Shown: positions 1-13,440, counted from the stretch's first letter. The stretch: 64,000 nt of DNA from Ecdyonurus torrentis (GCA_949318235.1 OX439137.1:7747872-7811871), one strand, 5' to 3'. Numbers and translations: made by a program. The notes: generated from the sequence alone by a model not told the origin.

Positions 1-320
1 ATCACGTGACCCTAACACACGTATTGTGAAGCAGCTATACATTGACTGACTCGCGAAAATTATTTTAATTTGCATTTTATATACATAAGGTGATGTAATC
101 GCGTGTATAGTATGGCTAGACAAAAATATATTATTCTATACTTCTTGTTTTTATATCTATAAAATACCGGTATAATAGTATTTATATACTTTTATGTTAT
201 TATTTTCATGGTGGTAATAATTAATGAACGTGGTATTTTATTTGAGTTTGGAAATAAATACAATAATTCAGTGGCAAGTTAAAAAAAAAAGTATCTCCTG
301 AAACAACTTATAAATTAAGC
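1..320. other. AT-rich DNA, no gene seen
   Basis: No splice-bounded open frame, RNA gene or repeat relationship was recognised. The stretch is ordinary AT-rich sequence running into the CT/GTCT array. Confidence 0.5.
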
Positions 321-566
<246 letters not shown>

Positions 567-1103
567 TGTCCCTCTCCTCGCGTTAGAATTTTTTGAGCAA
601 TGGAAATATATATTTTTTAAGTGTAGTATGAGTAACGATAAAAAAAAAATGCTGGCCCTACAGTTTCCCCAGTAAAAAAAATGCAGTACACATATGCAGC
701 CACGAAAATGTAAAAAATTCCGCCGAAAATAAACAAATATGTAAATAAAACGATTTATTAGTGTGAAATGGCATTATATAGTATATAATATACTATGGTA
801 AGGAGGAATGGTATAGCCTTTTCAGCAAAATACAATAATATAAATGCAGCACTTTACACTACAATTATTTTGTTATCGAGGTAAAATCCATACATAAAAC
901 AGTAGTAAGAACCTGCTACGTAATTTGAGCATGATTTAATTGATTTCCCAATTCAAATTATAAATCTATACACAAAAAGATTTCAGAACTATATATTTAT
1001 AAAAATTACATCAAATTCCAAAACATTTATATATATATATGCAATTTTCTTTCTATATAATGACTTTAAAAAAAATCGTGATCGAGGTTAAAAATTATTT
1101 CAT

Positions 1104-1134
<31 letters not shown>

Positions 1135-1867
1135 CAATGATCTCTATCTCTCTTTTTTTTCTTTTTGCATAGCATTCTTCTTGCTACACAATTCAATATA
1201 TTGATATAGCTATGTACAAATACATAAATATTGATGTCATTATTATAATAAAGTATATTCACCTATATAAATACCATAGACCATATTTAGAGTATAACAT
1301 GCGCATTGAGAATATTAAAACATCTGCTTAACTTCATATGGTAAATCTATTTCAAAATCGTACAGTTTTTATGCAGTTATCATATTTGAAATGACTAATG
1401 ATCATACCATGGTAATCACGATATAATGATCATTCCTAGTACATATGTTAATTCTTTTTTTTGCAACATGTCTGTCAAGAAATTCCATTACATCTATCAT
1501 TGTGTTAACAACACAAACAGAAATAATAAAAATGCACAATATATGTTAGGTCGATTTTATCAACATATTAATAATAATAATATATATTTCCTTAATAGTA
1601 GATATTAATAATTATATCATTTAGCATAACAGTTATGTTGTACTGTATTACTATTTAGGTAATATTAAAAATAACGACATTGATGCAATAAACGTAGAAT
1701 ACGATTGATTGATTGATTGAAATTTTTTTATTTATTATTATTTGCTTAATTTGCTATAAGTAAAAAACAAAAACAATAATAATAACAATTCTACCCATAA
1801 AAATTGCGTACTTTTTTGCGTTTGTTAACAGTTGAATAAGGAATTATTATAATGCATATTAATATAC
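567..1867. other. AT-rich DNA, no gene seen
   Basis: This stretch holds a poly-A tract near 1109-1134, short AT runs and a small GATT tandem at about 1705-1720. A 60-codon open frame at 1426-1608 is low-complexity (Asn/Ile/Tyr-rich), lacks splice signals and is judged non-coding. Confidence 0.5.
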
Positions 1868-1960
1868 AGACCCCTTTCACATCCTTGCGTTTTGACGCCA
1901 TGTTAGTGGTGCCTAATGCATTGATCAGCATAGGGGAAACATTATTGTCCCTCATTTTTC
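1868..1960 (+). mobile_element. Fragment related to the 39594 B-type element
   Basis: The block from CAGACCCCTTTCACATCC through CGCCATGTTAGTGGTGCC matches 39594-39650 almost base for base. It then continues into a GATCAGCATAGG motif like the family B interior (GCTCAGCATAGG). Only one end is recognisable. Confidence 0.6.
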
Positions 1961-2850
1961 GTATTTAAAAGATAATATTAACTGAACGAATTATTATCAT
2001 ATTCTTGTACTAGGGCTTAGAAATAAGGCTTAGATTGAGGTTTGAAGCTTAATTGTTTTGCTATTAAAAAGATAAAAATGACGTTTTTCCTATACTAGAT
2101 TAATATACTGTACTAGATCCTATTAATAGATTTATTCTTTTCTGACCATACAGTTACAAATTTTGTCAATATATATTTTTTTTAACAGAAAAAAAAAATT
2201 TTATTCTCAAAGCATTTCGGTCTCCCCCTATGTTTTGCAGACGTTGATCTCTCCTTGCTATAATATTTTATTGTTTGTCAGTAATCCAAAACTTTTTTTT
2301 CTATAAAAGGTGCAGCGTGTACAGTACAAAGAAAAAGCAAGCTATACGGCTATTTTGAATAGAGCAATACTGTTATATAGGTGGACATATAGGCGTGTTT
2401 CCTTTTGTATAATAAAGGCACGTGTGTGTGTGTGTGTCTACAGTACTTTTTGGTTGTGGAAATAAATAATAAAAAACTACTGTTCCTCCTAATTTGGCAG
2501 CAAGTATTATGGAGTTCCATCATGATATTTTATTTAATGAGAAAGAAAGGGAAAATTATATAGATATATAAAATTATTTATTACTTAGTTTATGTATTGT
2601 AATATATTTTTTACTACACTGCATTTTATTTATATTTTTACAAAATCTGTGTATGGGAATAAGGCAGAAAAGAAACCCATTTTTTAATTGATATATTTAA
2701 GGGTAAAACAACTGTAAATATGTAAAACTTTTAGAGGATCATAAATCATAACGAAAAACCTTTGAATAGTAAAATTTTCTTATAAGGTACGGGTATTTTC
2801 TTATACGGTAATTTTTCTATTTATTTTTTTATTTTTTAGCTTATGGTCAT
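1961..2850. other. AT-rich DNA, no gene seen
   Basis: A short GT run occurs near 2423-2437. Otherwise the sequence is AT-rich with short homopolymers; no coding or RNA feature is supported. Confidence 0.45.
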
Positions 2851-2851
2851 A

Positions 2852-2978
2852 CCGTAGACGTAGACATATATATTATACCGGTATTATAAATATACACGTC
2901 TATGGTATATGTCTATAACATAGACATGCTATTACAAGTCTATGGTCTAAAATATACCTATATGTCTATGAGTCATAC
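2852..2978. repeat. Cluster of inverted GTCTATG motifs
   Basis: The motifs GTCTATGG/GTCTATG and their complement CATAGAC, plus two GTAGAC variants, occur about seven times within roughly 125 bp in both orientations. This gives several overlapping small hairpins around a TATACCGGTATTATA core. It may be a decayed palindromic element; no outer boundary is clear. Confidence 0.55.
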
Positions 2979-3052
2979 GCCTTGAAATTTTTATCATGGC
3001 AGTTTACCATTAACTTTTAAATGATAACGAATGATATTTGAATTTCTGAGAC

Positions 3053-3340
3053 ACGAGTATGTATGCGCATGACGTCATAACGTATATGCTTCGACGCCAT
3101 ACTGGAGCAATAAATAACATTGCTCAGCATAGGACAATCGTGGTTATTGCCTATTTTCTTTGTAAAATTGTTTAGATTTCTTGTTACTATTTCCTTGCAT
3201 ACCAATTCAACCAATACATATAAATTTTTTTTTTAAATATTGCAAAGTATTTTTGAGCTGGCAAAACGAGTCATCGTACCAGCTCATGTTATTAAGTGCT
3301 CACATATGGCGTCAATTGTTATACGAGTATAACCACTCTA
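3053..3340 (+). mobile_element. Family B MITE copy
   Basis: The left part carries GTATGCGCATGACGTCAT, then CGCCATACTGGAGCAAT and ATTGCTCAGCATAGGAC, as in the copies at 5998 (inverted), 17839 and 60158 (inverted). The right part (GAGCTGGCAAAACGAGTC, TCACATATGGCGTC) aligns with 18080-18145. The ends have drifted from AGGGTGTATG. It contains the octamer TGACGTCA at 3070-3077. No coding capacity. Confidence 0.75.
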
Positions 3341-5622
3341 TAGACAAACAATAATAGAAATAAGAGAAACCATAACACAAAATAAAATACCGAACTAACA
3401 ATGGAAAATTTAGCGAATTCTTTATAAAGATCTAAAAATAGTGACGTCTTTACTGCAATTTGATTGCGTATATTTTTTTAAGAAATAAATTATTATTATT
3501 TTACCTGTCAAAAAATATGCTATTATTTCTCTATACACGTTTTGTCACCTAGAAAACAGTGTATATTATGTGTTTTTCTTGGTAATTAAATAAATATATA
3601 TATAAAAAAATGCAACTATTTCGCTCTGTTTATTAATTGCTCAGGAGAACGTATGTATATGTGTATGTAAAACATTAAGACGTGTTAGAGAATAAATAAA
3701 TAAATAGTGTAATAAATATAATTAACTAGTTCATATTAATAAAGATCTAAACATATGATATGTAGTGTACAGTAATTAAATAAATGCGTTTTTTTTTTTT
3801 TTTTTTTACTGATGCAATGCAGTTAATAGTTAGAAAATATATTCATCAGATTATTCATTAAAAATCGTTATTGCAAAAATAGAAAAATGAAGAAATAAAT
3901 TTACATAAAAATATAGTATGTATAAGGGGAAAATTCATCGTTTATTATTAATTAAAAATATATGAGGGATTTTTGTAAAATGTTATTTTCATTATGCAAG
4001 CATGTTTTCTGATTGATGAAAAAACATAAAAAAAACAAACAGTGAACACAAAATTTGCACAGTGAAATTTTAAATAATACGAAAGTCTTAATCATAATAC
4101 ATGTAATCTCCAACGGTCTAAAAATATTTTAAATTTAATGTTTGATTTTTTTTTTTTTTTTTTTTTTTACCTATAAAAAAAACGAGCATTATTATTAAAC
4201 ATTACACCAAATTTTAAGCTGTTCTTCAAAAAAAAAAAAAAAAAAAAAAAAATCAGGCTTCTCAATAATAACATTTCCTTTCAATTGAAAATTTGCATTG
4301 ATCACTCAATAAATACAATTAAAGTGTTATAATAAATCTATTCTTGTTTTCCATTAAACTAAAATATATAGGTTAATCATTATATCTTATATACATTTAA
4401 CGACTCAATTAAATTTAATTAAAAATAAATGAATGAGAAAAAATATTAAAAAATTCTCACCAAGTGTAGAAAAAAAAAAGTTGCTTCTTCTTCTATTTTT
4501 TTAAAAAAAAAACACAATGAAAAATAAAGAATACACTTTTTATTTGTTAAATCAAGGGCATTTCTCAAAGATATAATTATTATTTTCACACACTTAACGC
4601 ACTAACACTTAAAATCATCACAAAAAAAAAAATACACTTTATAATTTTTCTTTAAAAAAAAATATATATATTAAACACATAAAGATCCTTCCACGTGAAT
4701 ATCTAAGAGAAGACTGAAGGCGGTAAATATTTTTTCAGGTAAGTCTAGTTTTTAAATTGTCCACTAACAGCGCTGATGTTAATATAAAGAAGTTTTCATC
4801 TTAATAAGTTATAACGTATGGAGTTATAAAAATAAAAAGTCATCCACTTTTGCTATAATGTATATTATTGTAGCTTTCACGTATTAGAATCAAAATAATG
4901 ACGATTTACGTATCGTATAATCTTTCGTTCATTGTGTAAGTGTTTTTATATTATTATATATAACAGCATTTCTAAATTTTTATATTGTACTTGTTTAAAC
5001 TTTCAAATTTTGTGGGGTGGTTTTATATTATCAAATCTCTCTCTCTCTCTCTCTCCTCTCTCTAAACATTTACATCATTATAATAATTTACAGAAATTTA
5101 TGAAAAATTAATAAAAACAGCTTTAAAATGTGCTAATTATATTAATAAAATACTTACTTATCTATTACTTCAATTAATATGTATATATATGATACTTTTT
5201 GCTATCATATATCATAATTCAAACAGGCACCTTCTCTAAAAGAAGGGCCTTAATATACTGATAATAAGCAGCTTTCGTAAAAGGATATACCATATATGGT
5301 ATATTTACTACATTTACTATAGTAAAAAAATGCTTAACTACTAATTAATGAATCTATGAATGTGATATCATGATTTAGATTTTAATTTTTATGTATTTTA
5401 GCATACCTTATTTGCTGCATTAACGCAGAGAAACAAATAAATATAATAATTAAAAGGTGCGATGAACTTTTTTTTTTCCTTAGATTTTTAAGTTTTGTGC
5501 ACGTAATATTTTTGTTTCATCTACCAAACGAGTTTCCAAAGCAATAATAAATAAATTAGGTATAGAAAAAAAAAAAATCAAATTCAATAAAGTTCAATTT
5601 CTTCCTAATTTTTTATATATTC
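3341..5622. other. AT-rich DNA with homopolymers, no gene seen
   Basis: This stretch contains poly-T at about 3789-3808 and 4147-4169, poly-A at about 4229-4252, and a short CT run at 5036-5063. A perfect CAG/GTAAGT junction behind a T-run lies at 4738/4739 on the plus strand and is discussed separately. No exon-like open frame was found. Confidence 0.5.
4728..4746 (+). promoter_or_regulatory. Ratchet-like juxtaposed AG|GTAAGT
   Basis: TATTTTTTCAG is followed at once by GTAAGTCT, so a pyrimidine-tract acceptor and a perfect U1-type donor share one junction (4738/4739). This is the arrangement of recursive splice sites in long introns. It lies on the strand opposite the only exon, so it would matter only to a plus-strand transcript. 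It may be chance. Confidence 0.25.
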
Positions 5623-5997
5623 TGACGTCAGTTAAATTGAATTTTATTGTTTTTCGTACATTGGCATTGCATTATGACGGTTACAATTCAAATAAAATAG
5701 AAAAAAAAGCTACATCAAGATATATAAATCGATGCGGGTATAAACTTTTTTTTATATACACGATTATATACTTTATGGAAATTATTTCTACTTTATCTGA
5801 TTTTGTGGTATAGAAATATCGTTGAACATATAAAAAAATATAATCACTAATTTGACCAAAATTGTGTGTGACCATTAGGAAGGAATTTTGCATAAAAAAT
5901 TAAAAATAATAAGTTATCCAATTTACAAGATAAATATAATGTATTGTGTTGTCAACGTATGTTTTTAACGATTATGAATCGAAATAGAACATAATAT

Positions 5998-6284
5998 AGG
6001 GTCTATGCATTCATGTTGGATCACTCAATAACATGGGTAGCATAGGAAAATACCTCATTTCGACAGTTCAAAAACAGTATGCAATATTTTTAGAGCATTT
6101 ATACTGCGTAAATATGTTGAATTAGTATCTCAAGTATGTGAGAAAAATAAAAATAACAGAACAGTAACCGTCTTCGCAAATAAAATTGGCTTTAAACGAA
6201 GTTTGTCCTATGCTGAGCAATGTTATTCACTACATCAGTATGGCCTCCAAGCGCATTTAATATGATGTCATGCGGATACACCCT
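5998..6284 (-). mobile_element. Family B MITE, full-length copy
   Basis: The element starts AGGGTCTATGCATTC and ends GCGGATACACCCT, giving a short imperfect TIR (AGGGTSTATSC), and both sides read TAT/ATA, consistent with a TA target duplication. Internal landmarks shared with 57876-58175 include TCACTCAATAACATGGG, TAGTATCTCAAGTATGTG and AACGAAGTTTGTC. It is 287 bp and has no meaningful open frame. The CRE-like octamer is mutated here to TGATGTCA. Confidence 0.82.
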
Positions 6285-6758
6285 ATAAATATAGCAAAAG
6301 ATAATTTTACTGCAAAAATGTTTTTAAAAATTGGTCGAAATTTGTTACTAGCCGTAAGAATTTACTAATTTGTTAGCTCTTGTAGATTAATTTTACAAGA
6401 ATTTAGCCCTATAATGCTAAAATATAGGAAATTAGGGGTGTCCTGCCATTTACCCCGCGCGTATCTGGTTACACACATCACCAACGATAACAAGCAATGA
6501 ATTAATTTTTGATAAACCAATAAACATATATTATTTGATTTTTAATATACACAATGTACCAGTTCATTAATTACTTAGGTACTTTAGTCATGTCATAATT
6601 TACAAACGGTAATTAAAAGGAATATAATTAAATTTAAAGAATTAACAGCTAAATACATAGCTAAAATAGAGTACAATATGAGCTAAAAGATATAGCATGG
6701 AGAAAAGCAGCAACCCCAAAACTCATAGAAAAAAAAAAGGTTACTTTACTTTACTTTA

Positions 6759-6792
<34 letters not shown>

Positions 6793-7020
6793 CTTTTTTT
6801 TTAAGCCAAAGTTTTATGCAAATTTTAACATATTTGTTTATTCAGATATAATCCACTTAAAAGATTTAATGCAAATGAGGAGTTTATAACAAACATAGAA
6901 ATAACTTTCACACGTTTGTTACTGTTCCAAGATTAAATTCATGATCAAAACTTTTAATTATTATTTTTTTTTATTTATTTATATTCTTGCACATATTTAT
7001 ATTGTGAATGAAAAATATAA
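6285..7020. other. AT-rich DNA with TTTAC and poly-T tract
   Basis: A short TTTAC tandem (about 6741-6760) runs into poly-T to about 6800. No gene, RNA or recognised element was found. Confidence 0.5.
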
Positions 7021-7059
7021 TGACGTCACAATCACTTTGATGACTTCAACTCTGAGAAA

Positions 7060-7130
7060 CTAAAAAGCCAGGCAAGCAAGCAGGCAGCAAGCAAGGCAGC
7101 AGCCAGCCAGCAGGGCATAGTGTGGGTTCA
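7060..7130. repeat. Degenerate GCAAGCAG/CAGC tandem
   Basis: GCAAGCAAGCAGGCAGCAAG and the following CAGC/CAGG units form a short, impure, locally GC-rich array. It has no open frame extending into the flanks and no splice signals. It is best read as low-complexity sequence. Confidence 0.65.
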
Positions 7131-7624
7131 AGGAGACAAGAACAAAAAAATACATACAAGAAAAAAAAAAAAAAAAAAAAAAAAAAGGTCTTCTACTACT
7201 CACACCTTTTACATCGCTACTTTACCTGAGTCTTTTCAAATTATATATTTATTTATTTATTAAAATATTCAAAACGACTTCATAATATATAATATATCAG
7301 CTCTATTGTATCATCACAAGAAAAAAATATATATTTTGTAACTTTCTAAATGTAGAATAAAAATTATATCTTAAACATTTTTTTTTTTTTTTTTAACTGA
7401 TTACAATACATAATTATATGTTATTTTATCTCCAGTTTATTTGATTTTTTGGTTTGGTGACTTATAATATGTTTTTGCTTTTTTAAAGGAATTAAGATAT
7501 AAACGTTGCATTAAAAGAAGTGAAGATTGAAACCCCTGTAATTAACACGAGCAACATACAATAAATAAATAAATGTTTAATAAAGCGAATAAGAAAAATA
7601 TGTAAAGAATAAATGTCTATATAA

Positions 7625-7902
7625 GTGAATGAATGAATGAGTAAATGAATGAATGAATGAATGAATGAATGAATGAATGAATGAATGAATGATTGAATGA
7701 ATGAATGAATGAATGAATGAATGAATGAATGAATGAATGAATGAATGAATGAATGAATGAATGAATGAATGAATGAATGAATGAATGAATGAATGAATGA
7801 ATGAATGAATGAATGAATGAATGAATGAATGAATGAATGAATGAATGAATGAATGAATGAATGAATGAATGAATGAATGAATGAATGAGTAAATGAATGA
7901 AT
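7625..7902. repeat. (GAAT)n microsatellite, about 68 units
   Basis: An almost pure GAAT/ATGA tetranucleotide array of about 275 bp with GATT and GTAA variants near its ends. On the minus strand it yields an apparent protein of Ile-His-Ser-Phe repeats because 12 bp equals four codons; that frame is an artefact. A second, longer array of the same unit lies at 44441-44868. Confidence 0.98.
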
Positions 7903-8578
7903 CTAAATAAATATATACAATTTAGGTTTTGCTTCAACCAATATACAGTACTACGCGTATTTATATTATATAAACAATTTTTTTTATATATATAAAAAAA
8001 ATTTAAAGTACGCGGAAATAATAATAAAATTTGCATATAAAATCTTAATTAGATGATCGTAAGAGTGAAACTAATTAAAATTTGAAGAAAAAAAATAACA
8101 ATGCATCTTGAATAAAAAATAATAATAATAACTTTCGCTGTCAGTTATGTAAAAAGCATATATATAATAAAAATTCCAACACTAGAAATTTAACTGTTTT
8201 GATTTAAATATAAGGGAAATGAAAAGTATACAATAATATTGTCTAATCAAATGTCTATTTCTCTTTTTTTTTTTTTAATTGCTTTCGAAGATAGAAATCT
8301 TTGCTGTTTTTATTTTAATTTTGTGATACAATTTTATTTTTAGTAACATACTCTAATTAGTTTTATTAATTTAACAAAATCTTTACTATAAATGTAAATT
8401 TTTTTAACTGATGATTATAATACGTATATAATTATATCTTAAGACCCTAGAGAATTTCTAAACATATAGGAATATGTGCTTTGATGAATCACATATTTTT
8501 CTCCGATCTTATTAAATAATTATACAACGTTATTCTCCGCTGTTATTATAAATGTAAACAAAACTCAAAACTCAAAAT

Positions 8579-8620
<42 letters not shown>

Positions 8621-9205
8621 CTATTATACAGGTATACCTATAATGGTATGTGGATCGAATACAGAAACTGAAATGCTATACATAATCTGCATTCAGATGA
8701 GTTTAATTATAAATAAATATTGACGGCATATAAATTATAAATAAATAAAATAATAATAATAAAAAAAAAAAAACGAGTGCAAGAGAAACGAGTATAGTTA
8801 AAAAAAAAAAAAATCAATATAAAGAGAGAAATAATTTGACTAGGGTGCTGAGATAAGTGTTAAGTTCCTGATTGATAAAAATTACATTTTCTTTGTTGAG
8901 TATTTCCGGAAAAAAAAGTATTACAAATTACAAATAATAATAACAATAAAAAAAATACTGTTTATATAAAATCTTCACTATAGTAAATCCATGATAAATC
9001 TTCATATACAAAAAAAAAAAAAGAAAAAAAAAAAAAAAAAAAAAAAAGTAAAATTACAATTCTTTCCAACACTTTGAAACCGTAAAAAAAAAAGTCCATT
9101 GTTACACTAGTATATTTTTTTCAGCTTAATTTCTGATTATTTCAACAGTATAAATAATGCTAACTTTAATGTTTAATTAAATTCAGCACGGTATAATATA
9201 TCACT

Positions 9206-9239
<34 letters not shown>

Positions 9240-10323
9240 TTTACTCCCAGAAATGCTTTTACTTTCTAAGTTTATTTACTTTTGAATTCTAAACGTTGAA
9301 ATTATCATAGTAGCATCACGAACTTTAATATATAGAAATGTGACGTTGAGGGAGGGGGATATTTACTTCCTTTAAATTTAATAATAAAAATATTTTTAAC
9401 AATAGAAAATAATTTTTTTAATTAAAAATAGATGTATATGAGAAAATAAATGCATTTTCATAAATTGTCTTTTGTTTTTGTTTTAAAAGATTTTATTTTG
9501 ATTAAAAGAAATTTTGATTTAAAAAATATGTTATCATATGTCAAAAATATATGAATTGTTTTAATTTCTTGCTTGATATATTTCTTTAATTAGTACTTAA
9601 GATATACAGCACTGTCATGGCCATACTTTAGCATTTTAGTCACTATCAAAATTTGTTAACAGCGTAGAATCATTTTATTATTTATCAGCATAAAACTAAC
9701 ATTCTTTTGAGGTCGATTTTTTTTTTTTTTTTTTTTTTTTTTGAGACTTTTAAGTTACGTATATTTATCATAATATTATTATTTTCTTGGGTGAAAATAG
9801 TTATTATTATTATTTTAATTTATTCCTATTTGTCAATATTATTTTCCACTCGAACATGCAGTGTTGAAGCGCAATCTTATTATAAGTCAATGATTAAAAC
9901 GACCCATAGAATACGATATGAATGAACAAAGTAATAAATAAATAAGTTAATCGAGTATATAAACAAATACAATTTCACACATTTTTTTGAAATATTCTCT
10001 AATTTTATCATTGGAGATTCAGTATAGTTAAAATAAAAAGTTATAAGAAAGCAAAGATAAGAAAAACAGTTTATAGTAGTCTCTGATTTGAACTTGAGTA
10101 AGAACATGTGTGTATATATGAATGTAATAATATAAAACAATGTGAAGCCATGTGTTGTAGGCCAAGGTAACTTAAAGAGTGACGTGATACCGTGCAAACT
10201 TTATATTATATACTTATGAGTATGACTAACAGGCTAAATTTATACTTATTGTCAAACCTCTATTGTTTTACTTTACGTAAAGAATATCTCTCTCGTTTGA
10301 TTTTTTTTTTTTTTTTTTTTTTT
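7903..10323. other. AT-rich DNA with many poly-A/T tracts
   Basis: This stretch contains poly-A at 8580-8618 (39 bases, the longest here), 9025-9047 and 9209-9237, and poly-T at 9718-9742 and 10301-10325. Open frames at 9707-9925 and 9880-10197 are Phe/Ile/Tyr-rich products of this composition. No gene is supported. Confidence 0.5.
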
Positions 10324-10673
10324 TTAAGGCGGGAAATTAGTTTTTGACTAAAAAAATTGTAAAGAAAGATAAATCTGAAATTTTTCACAGTGATACATTA
10401 GGATATGGTATCTTCAAAAATGTAAAAAATTTGGGGGGTCACCATGCTATAGATTTTAAATTATGATTCTTTGAAATTTTAGTCCCATTAGAGCTCATGT
10501 AAAAATTTCAATAATTATTTTCTCTCTTATCTGATGGTCATGGGTTCTGAAAATGTTATCATATAGTAAATTTTATCATAGGTAACTGTTACTAATAACT
10601 TTCAAATGGCATCATAAAGTTTCGAAAATTTCTTTTTAAATTTTGAGATACAAGCCATCTATACAACCCTTAA
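10324..10673 (+). mobile_element. Family G element, TTAA-bounded, full-length
   Basis: It runs from TTAAGGCGGGAAAT to ACAACCCTTAA (350 bp). Shared landmarks with the copies at 20659, 40673 and 51549 are TGTAAAGAAAG, CAGTGATACATTAGGAT, GGTCACCATGCTA, TTATCTGATGGTCA and TTTTGAGATACAAGCC. TTAA at both ends suggests TTAA-targeted insertion as in the piggyBac superfamily, but the TIR is very short (AAGGS), so the superfamily is an inference. Non-coding. Confidence 0.78.
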
Positions 10674-11426
10674 TCCTTAAATTATATAGTATTATGCTAA
10701 AACCAATCAGAGAGCGTGTTATAAACCTACTAGCCAATCACAGTTGATACATTGTTAATTACAATGTATCCGCTCGAACTAGTATTGGGAGAAGTGTATG
10801 TACACTCGAAATTTTATTCATTCAAATATTCGAACCTAAATTTTTAATATCAGTCTTATTATCATGAAATTTAAATGATAAGAAACTGAAACTTTATCGT
10901 ATACATATAGCATATGAGCTAGCATAATCATATCACATTCCTTGCATGGAAAACCATATATTAAAACACAAATAAAAGTACAATCTGAAAACTGAAAATA
11001 GTCTCCACGTGTCCATATGTACACAACAACATCACTATAAGAAATATGATTGATTGATTGACATGTACAGTAAGAGTTCAAATGTCAATATATCGCGAGG
11101 TTATATTATATAAAAAAGTTGCCAAGTTCAATTAAATTTTTTTTATATATCCATGTAGGACATGATAACGCCTGGAGTTATATATTATGATCATTGTTGC
11201 TTATAATACTCAACTCAATGATATCTCTTGTTATATAGCGAGAGTTTATTTTTAAACTATACCATCACCTTTTTATTATATGAGTGTTGACTTTATGTAA
11301 ATTACGTATATACACTCGACCAAGATATAGAATTTTATACCATTTATATTCAGCGCGAATGAGAATTAAGCTTATTCATAATTTTTTTTTTTCAGTGTGA
11401 TTTGGAACACGAAAAAAAAAAAAAAA
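10674..11426. other. AT-rich DNA, no gene seen
   Basis: Ordinary AT-rich sequence with a GATT tandem near 11048-11060. An 81-residue open frame at 10836-11081 (minus) has no splice signals and no recognisable motif. Confidence 0.45.
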
Positions 11427-11820
11427 AGACGATGCACTTAATGCTTTTTAAATTGGATTGCGCATTTTTTTTTTTAGTATAGTATTTTATAGGGCAAGGT
11501 GACAAAAGTTTACAAACATGCATCTATAATCTCTTCAGTCCCAGTATACAAACAAAACAATACAGTTGACATCAGATAATTCAATAAAATATCGAAAAAA
11601 AAATCGAAAAAATCGAGATTAAAATACAAAAATTGGACCAGAAAACGCCCCTAAATTTACGCGATATTTAACGCTATTTTGAGCATTCTAGATTGGGTAG
11701 GGGGTCCGCAAAAGCAAGAAAATCTTTTTGACAAAAGAAGCACATTTTTGTCATTCTTAGAGCCGCACAAAAACGTGGTTAAAATTTACGAGATTTGAAA
11801 TAAAAAAAAAAAAAAAATCA
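11427..11820. repeat. Fragment like family A interior, then a TIR-like end shared with 61600
   Basis: Positions 11429-11478 (GACGATGCACTTAATGC ... TTGCGCATTTTT) resemble the interior of the family A copy at 56410-56453. Directly after, TAGGGCAAGGTGACA (11490-11505) with GTTTACAAAC is the reverse complement of GTTTGTAAG ... TGTCACCTTGCCCT at 61583-61616. The opposite end of this second element was not found. The rest is GC-richer than average but has no open frame. Confidence 0.4.
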
Positions 11821-12272
11821 AATGTACAGTTTCTATATAAGATGTGAAGTTTTACTATTACGCCAATGTACAACTAATACAATTAATTAATGCATTAAAT
11901 CTTTATTAAATAATACATTATGTTCCATTACACATATAATTATGTGCGGAATTTCAAGAAGATACTTGTTAGAATAAAGTTTCATCAATTTATAATATAC
12001 ATAGTATAATATATATGCAATATTTTATCATGTGTGCTTTTTTTTTTTTTTTTTTTAATGGAATAGAAGCCAGAAATTCAAAATTTGTCATATGAACGGT
12101 TAAAATTACATATAAAAAACAACTGGCAATATAGTCTAACTCTCATATTACGTATATTATCGTATATTATTAAAAGTGAAACACAAATTTAAATAATAAA
12201 TAAATTAAAATGAAGTGCATTCACATTACGAAGAAATTACAAGGAAAAAAAATATTAATCACCTCCTCCACG

Positions 12273-12305
<33 letters not shown>

Positions 12306-13110
12306 AAAAAAATCAATAAATTTCCGTATACTTTATAATTAAATTACTTTTATTCACGAAACTCATAAATTCCAGTATATTTATACGTTAAATTAATTTT
12401 ATTTTTATTAAAAATTTCGCTTTTATTATTGAATGTGTATAAGTTTCTCTCTTATATGTACGTGTTTTTACATGATGCAATAATTCTTTTTTTAAAAAAA
12501 CAACAACAACAATAATCAATCAAAAGATGTTCACTTTCCTTTTTTTAAAATAAGAATCAGAACCTAATAAAATAATAACTTTTTGTAAATACAATATAAA
12601 TCATCTCATAACAACGGAATTAAATTAACGGGGTATTGTTTAGAGCAATTATTGTGTATATGGTGTTAAATTCAAGGAAAAAAAACGTTAGAAAGGAATC
12701 AATTTTTTATCAATTTAATAAAAAAAAATTGCAATGATCGAACCACTTATATAAGCGTATATAATAGTGTAAAAAAATCTTACAAACTGCAAGATTAGAA
12801 GATGAGGGAAAAAAAAAAAAAGCTTAATAAAGTTATGGAAACGAGGGCAATTTTTGACACCGAAGTTTTCTGATTTGATTTTCACATAAATTAAAATTTA
12901 TAATTGTGTAGTACATTAATTTATTACTATTATTATTATGGTTAATTAGAATGCATTTCAAAAATTCTGTATTCTGGACGGAAATTTCATTATATACGAT
13001 AAAAAATAAATAAATAATAAATGTGTAAATTGATGAATAATCTTTCGAGCTGCTCTTATTTGTTAGTGCAGATAACTTAAAATACATTTTAAAATCAAAA
13101 TTTTAAATTC
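11821..13110. other. AT-rich DNA, no gene seen
   Basis: Poly-T tracts lie at about 12038-12057 and 12273-12301. The 84-codon frame at 12833-13087 (minus) is Asn/Ile/Tyr-rich and lacks splice sites. Confidence 0.45.
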
Positions 13111-13440
13111 AGGGAGTAGGGTACCGACCTTATATCTCAAAAACTAGAAGAGTTTGGGGTTTAAATTTGGTGTCATTGTGTAACTAAGGGTCACACCTAT
13201 AGACGTGATAAAAAATTCATGATGTTTGACCGTCCCGAAAAAAAAAATGAAATTAACATTGCTTAACATAACATATAGGCTTAATATTTCAAAAAATCAT
13301 ATAAAATTAATTTGCACGGTGACCCCCCAAAATTTTTATATATTTAAAATTGTCTTCATGAAGTATCATTGTGCAAAATTCCAGATTTTTTTGACGAGAA
13401 AAGTTTGAGTCTAACGGCCAACGTCGGTCCCCTACTCCCT
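13111..13440. mobile_element. 330 bp TIR element (AGGGAGTAGGG ends)
   Basis: The left end AGGGAGTAGGGTACCGAC and the right end GTCGGTCCCCTACTCCCT are inverted copies matching at 17 of 18 positions. The interior contains GGTGACCCCCCAAAATTTT, which echoes the GGGGTCACC block of family G, so it may be a distant relative. A 60-codon frame inside is not transposase-like. Non-autonomous element; superfamily unknown. Confidence 0.8.

Noticed and set aside
7617..8036. 139-residue minus-strand frame of Ile-His-Ser-Phe repeats
   Set aside because: It is a translation of the GAAT tetranucleotide array; the 12-base period forces the four-residue repeat. No splice sites or flanking coding signal.
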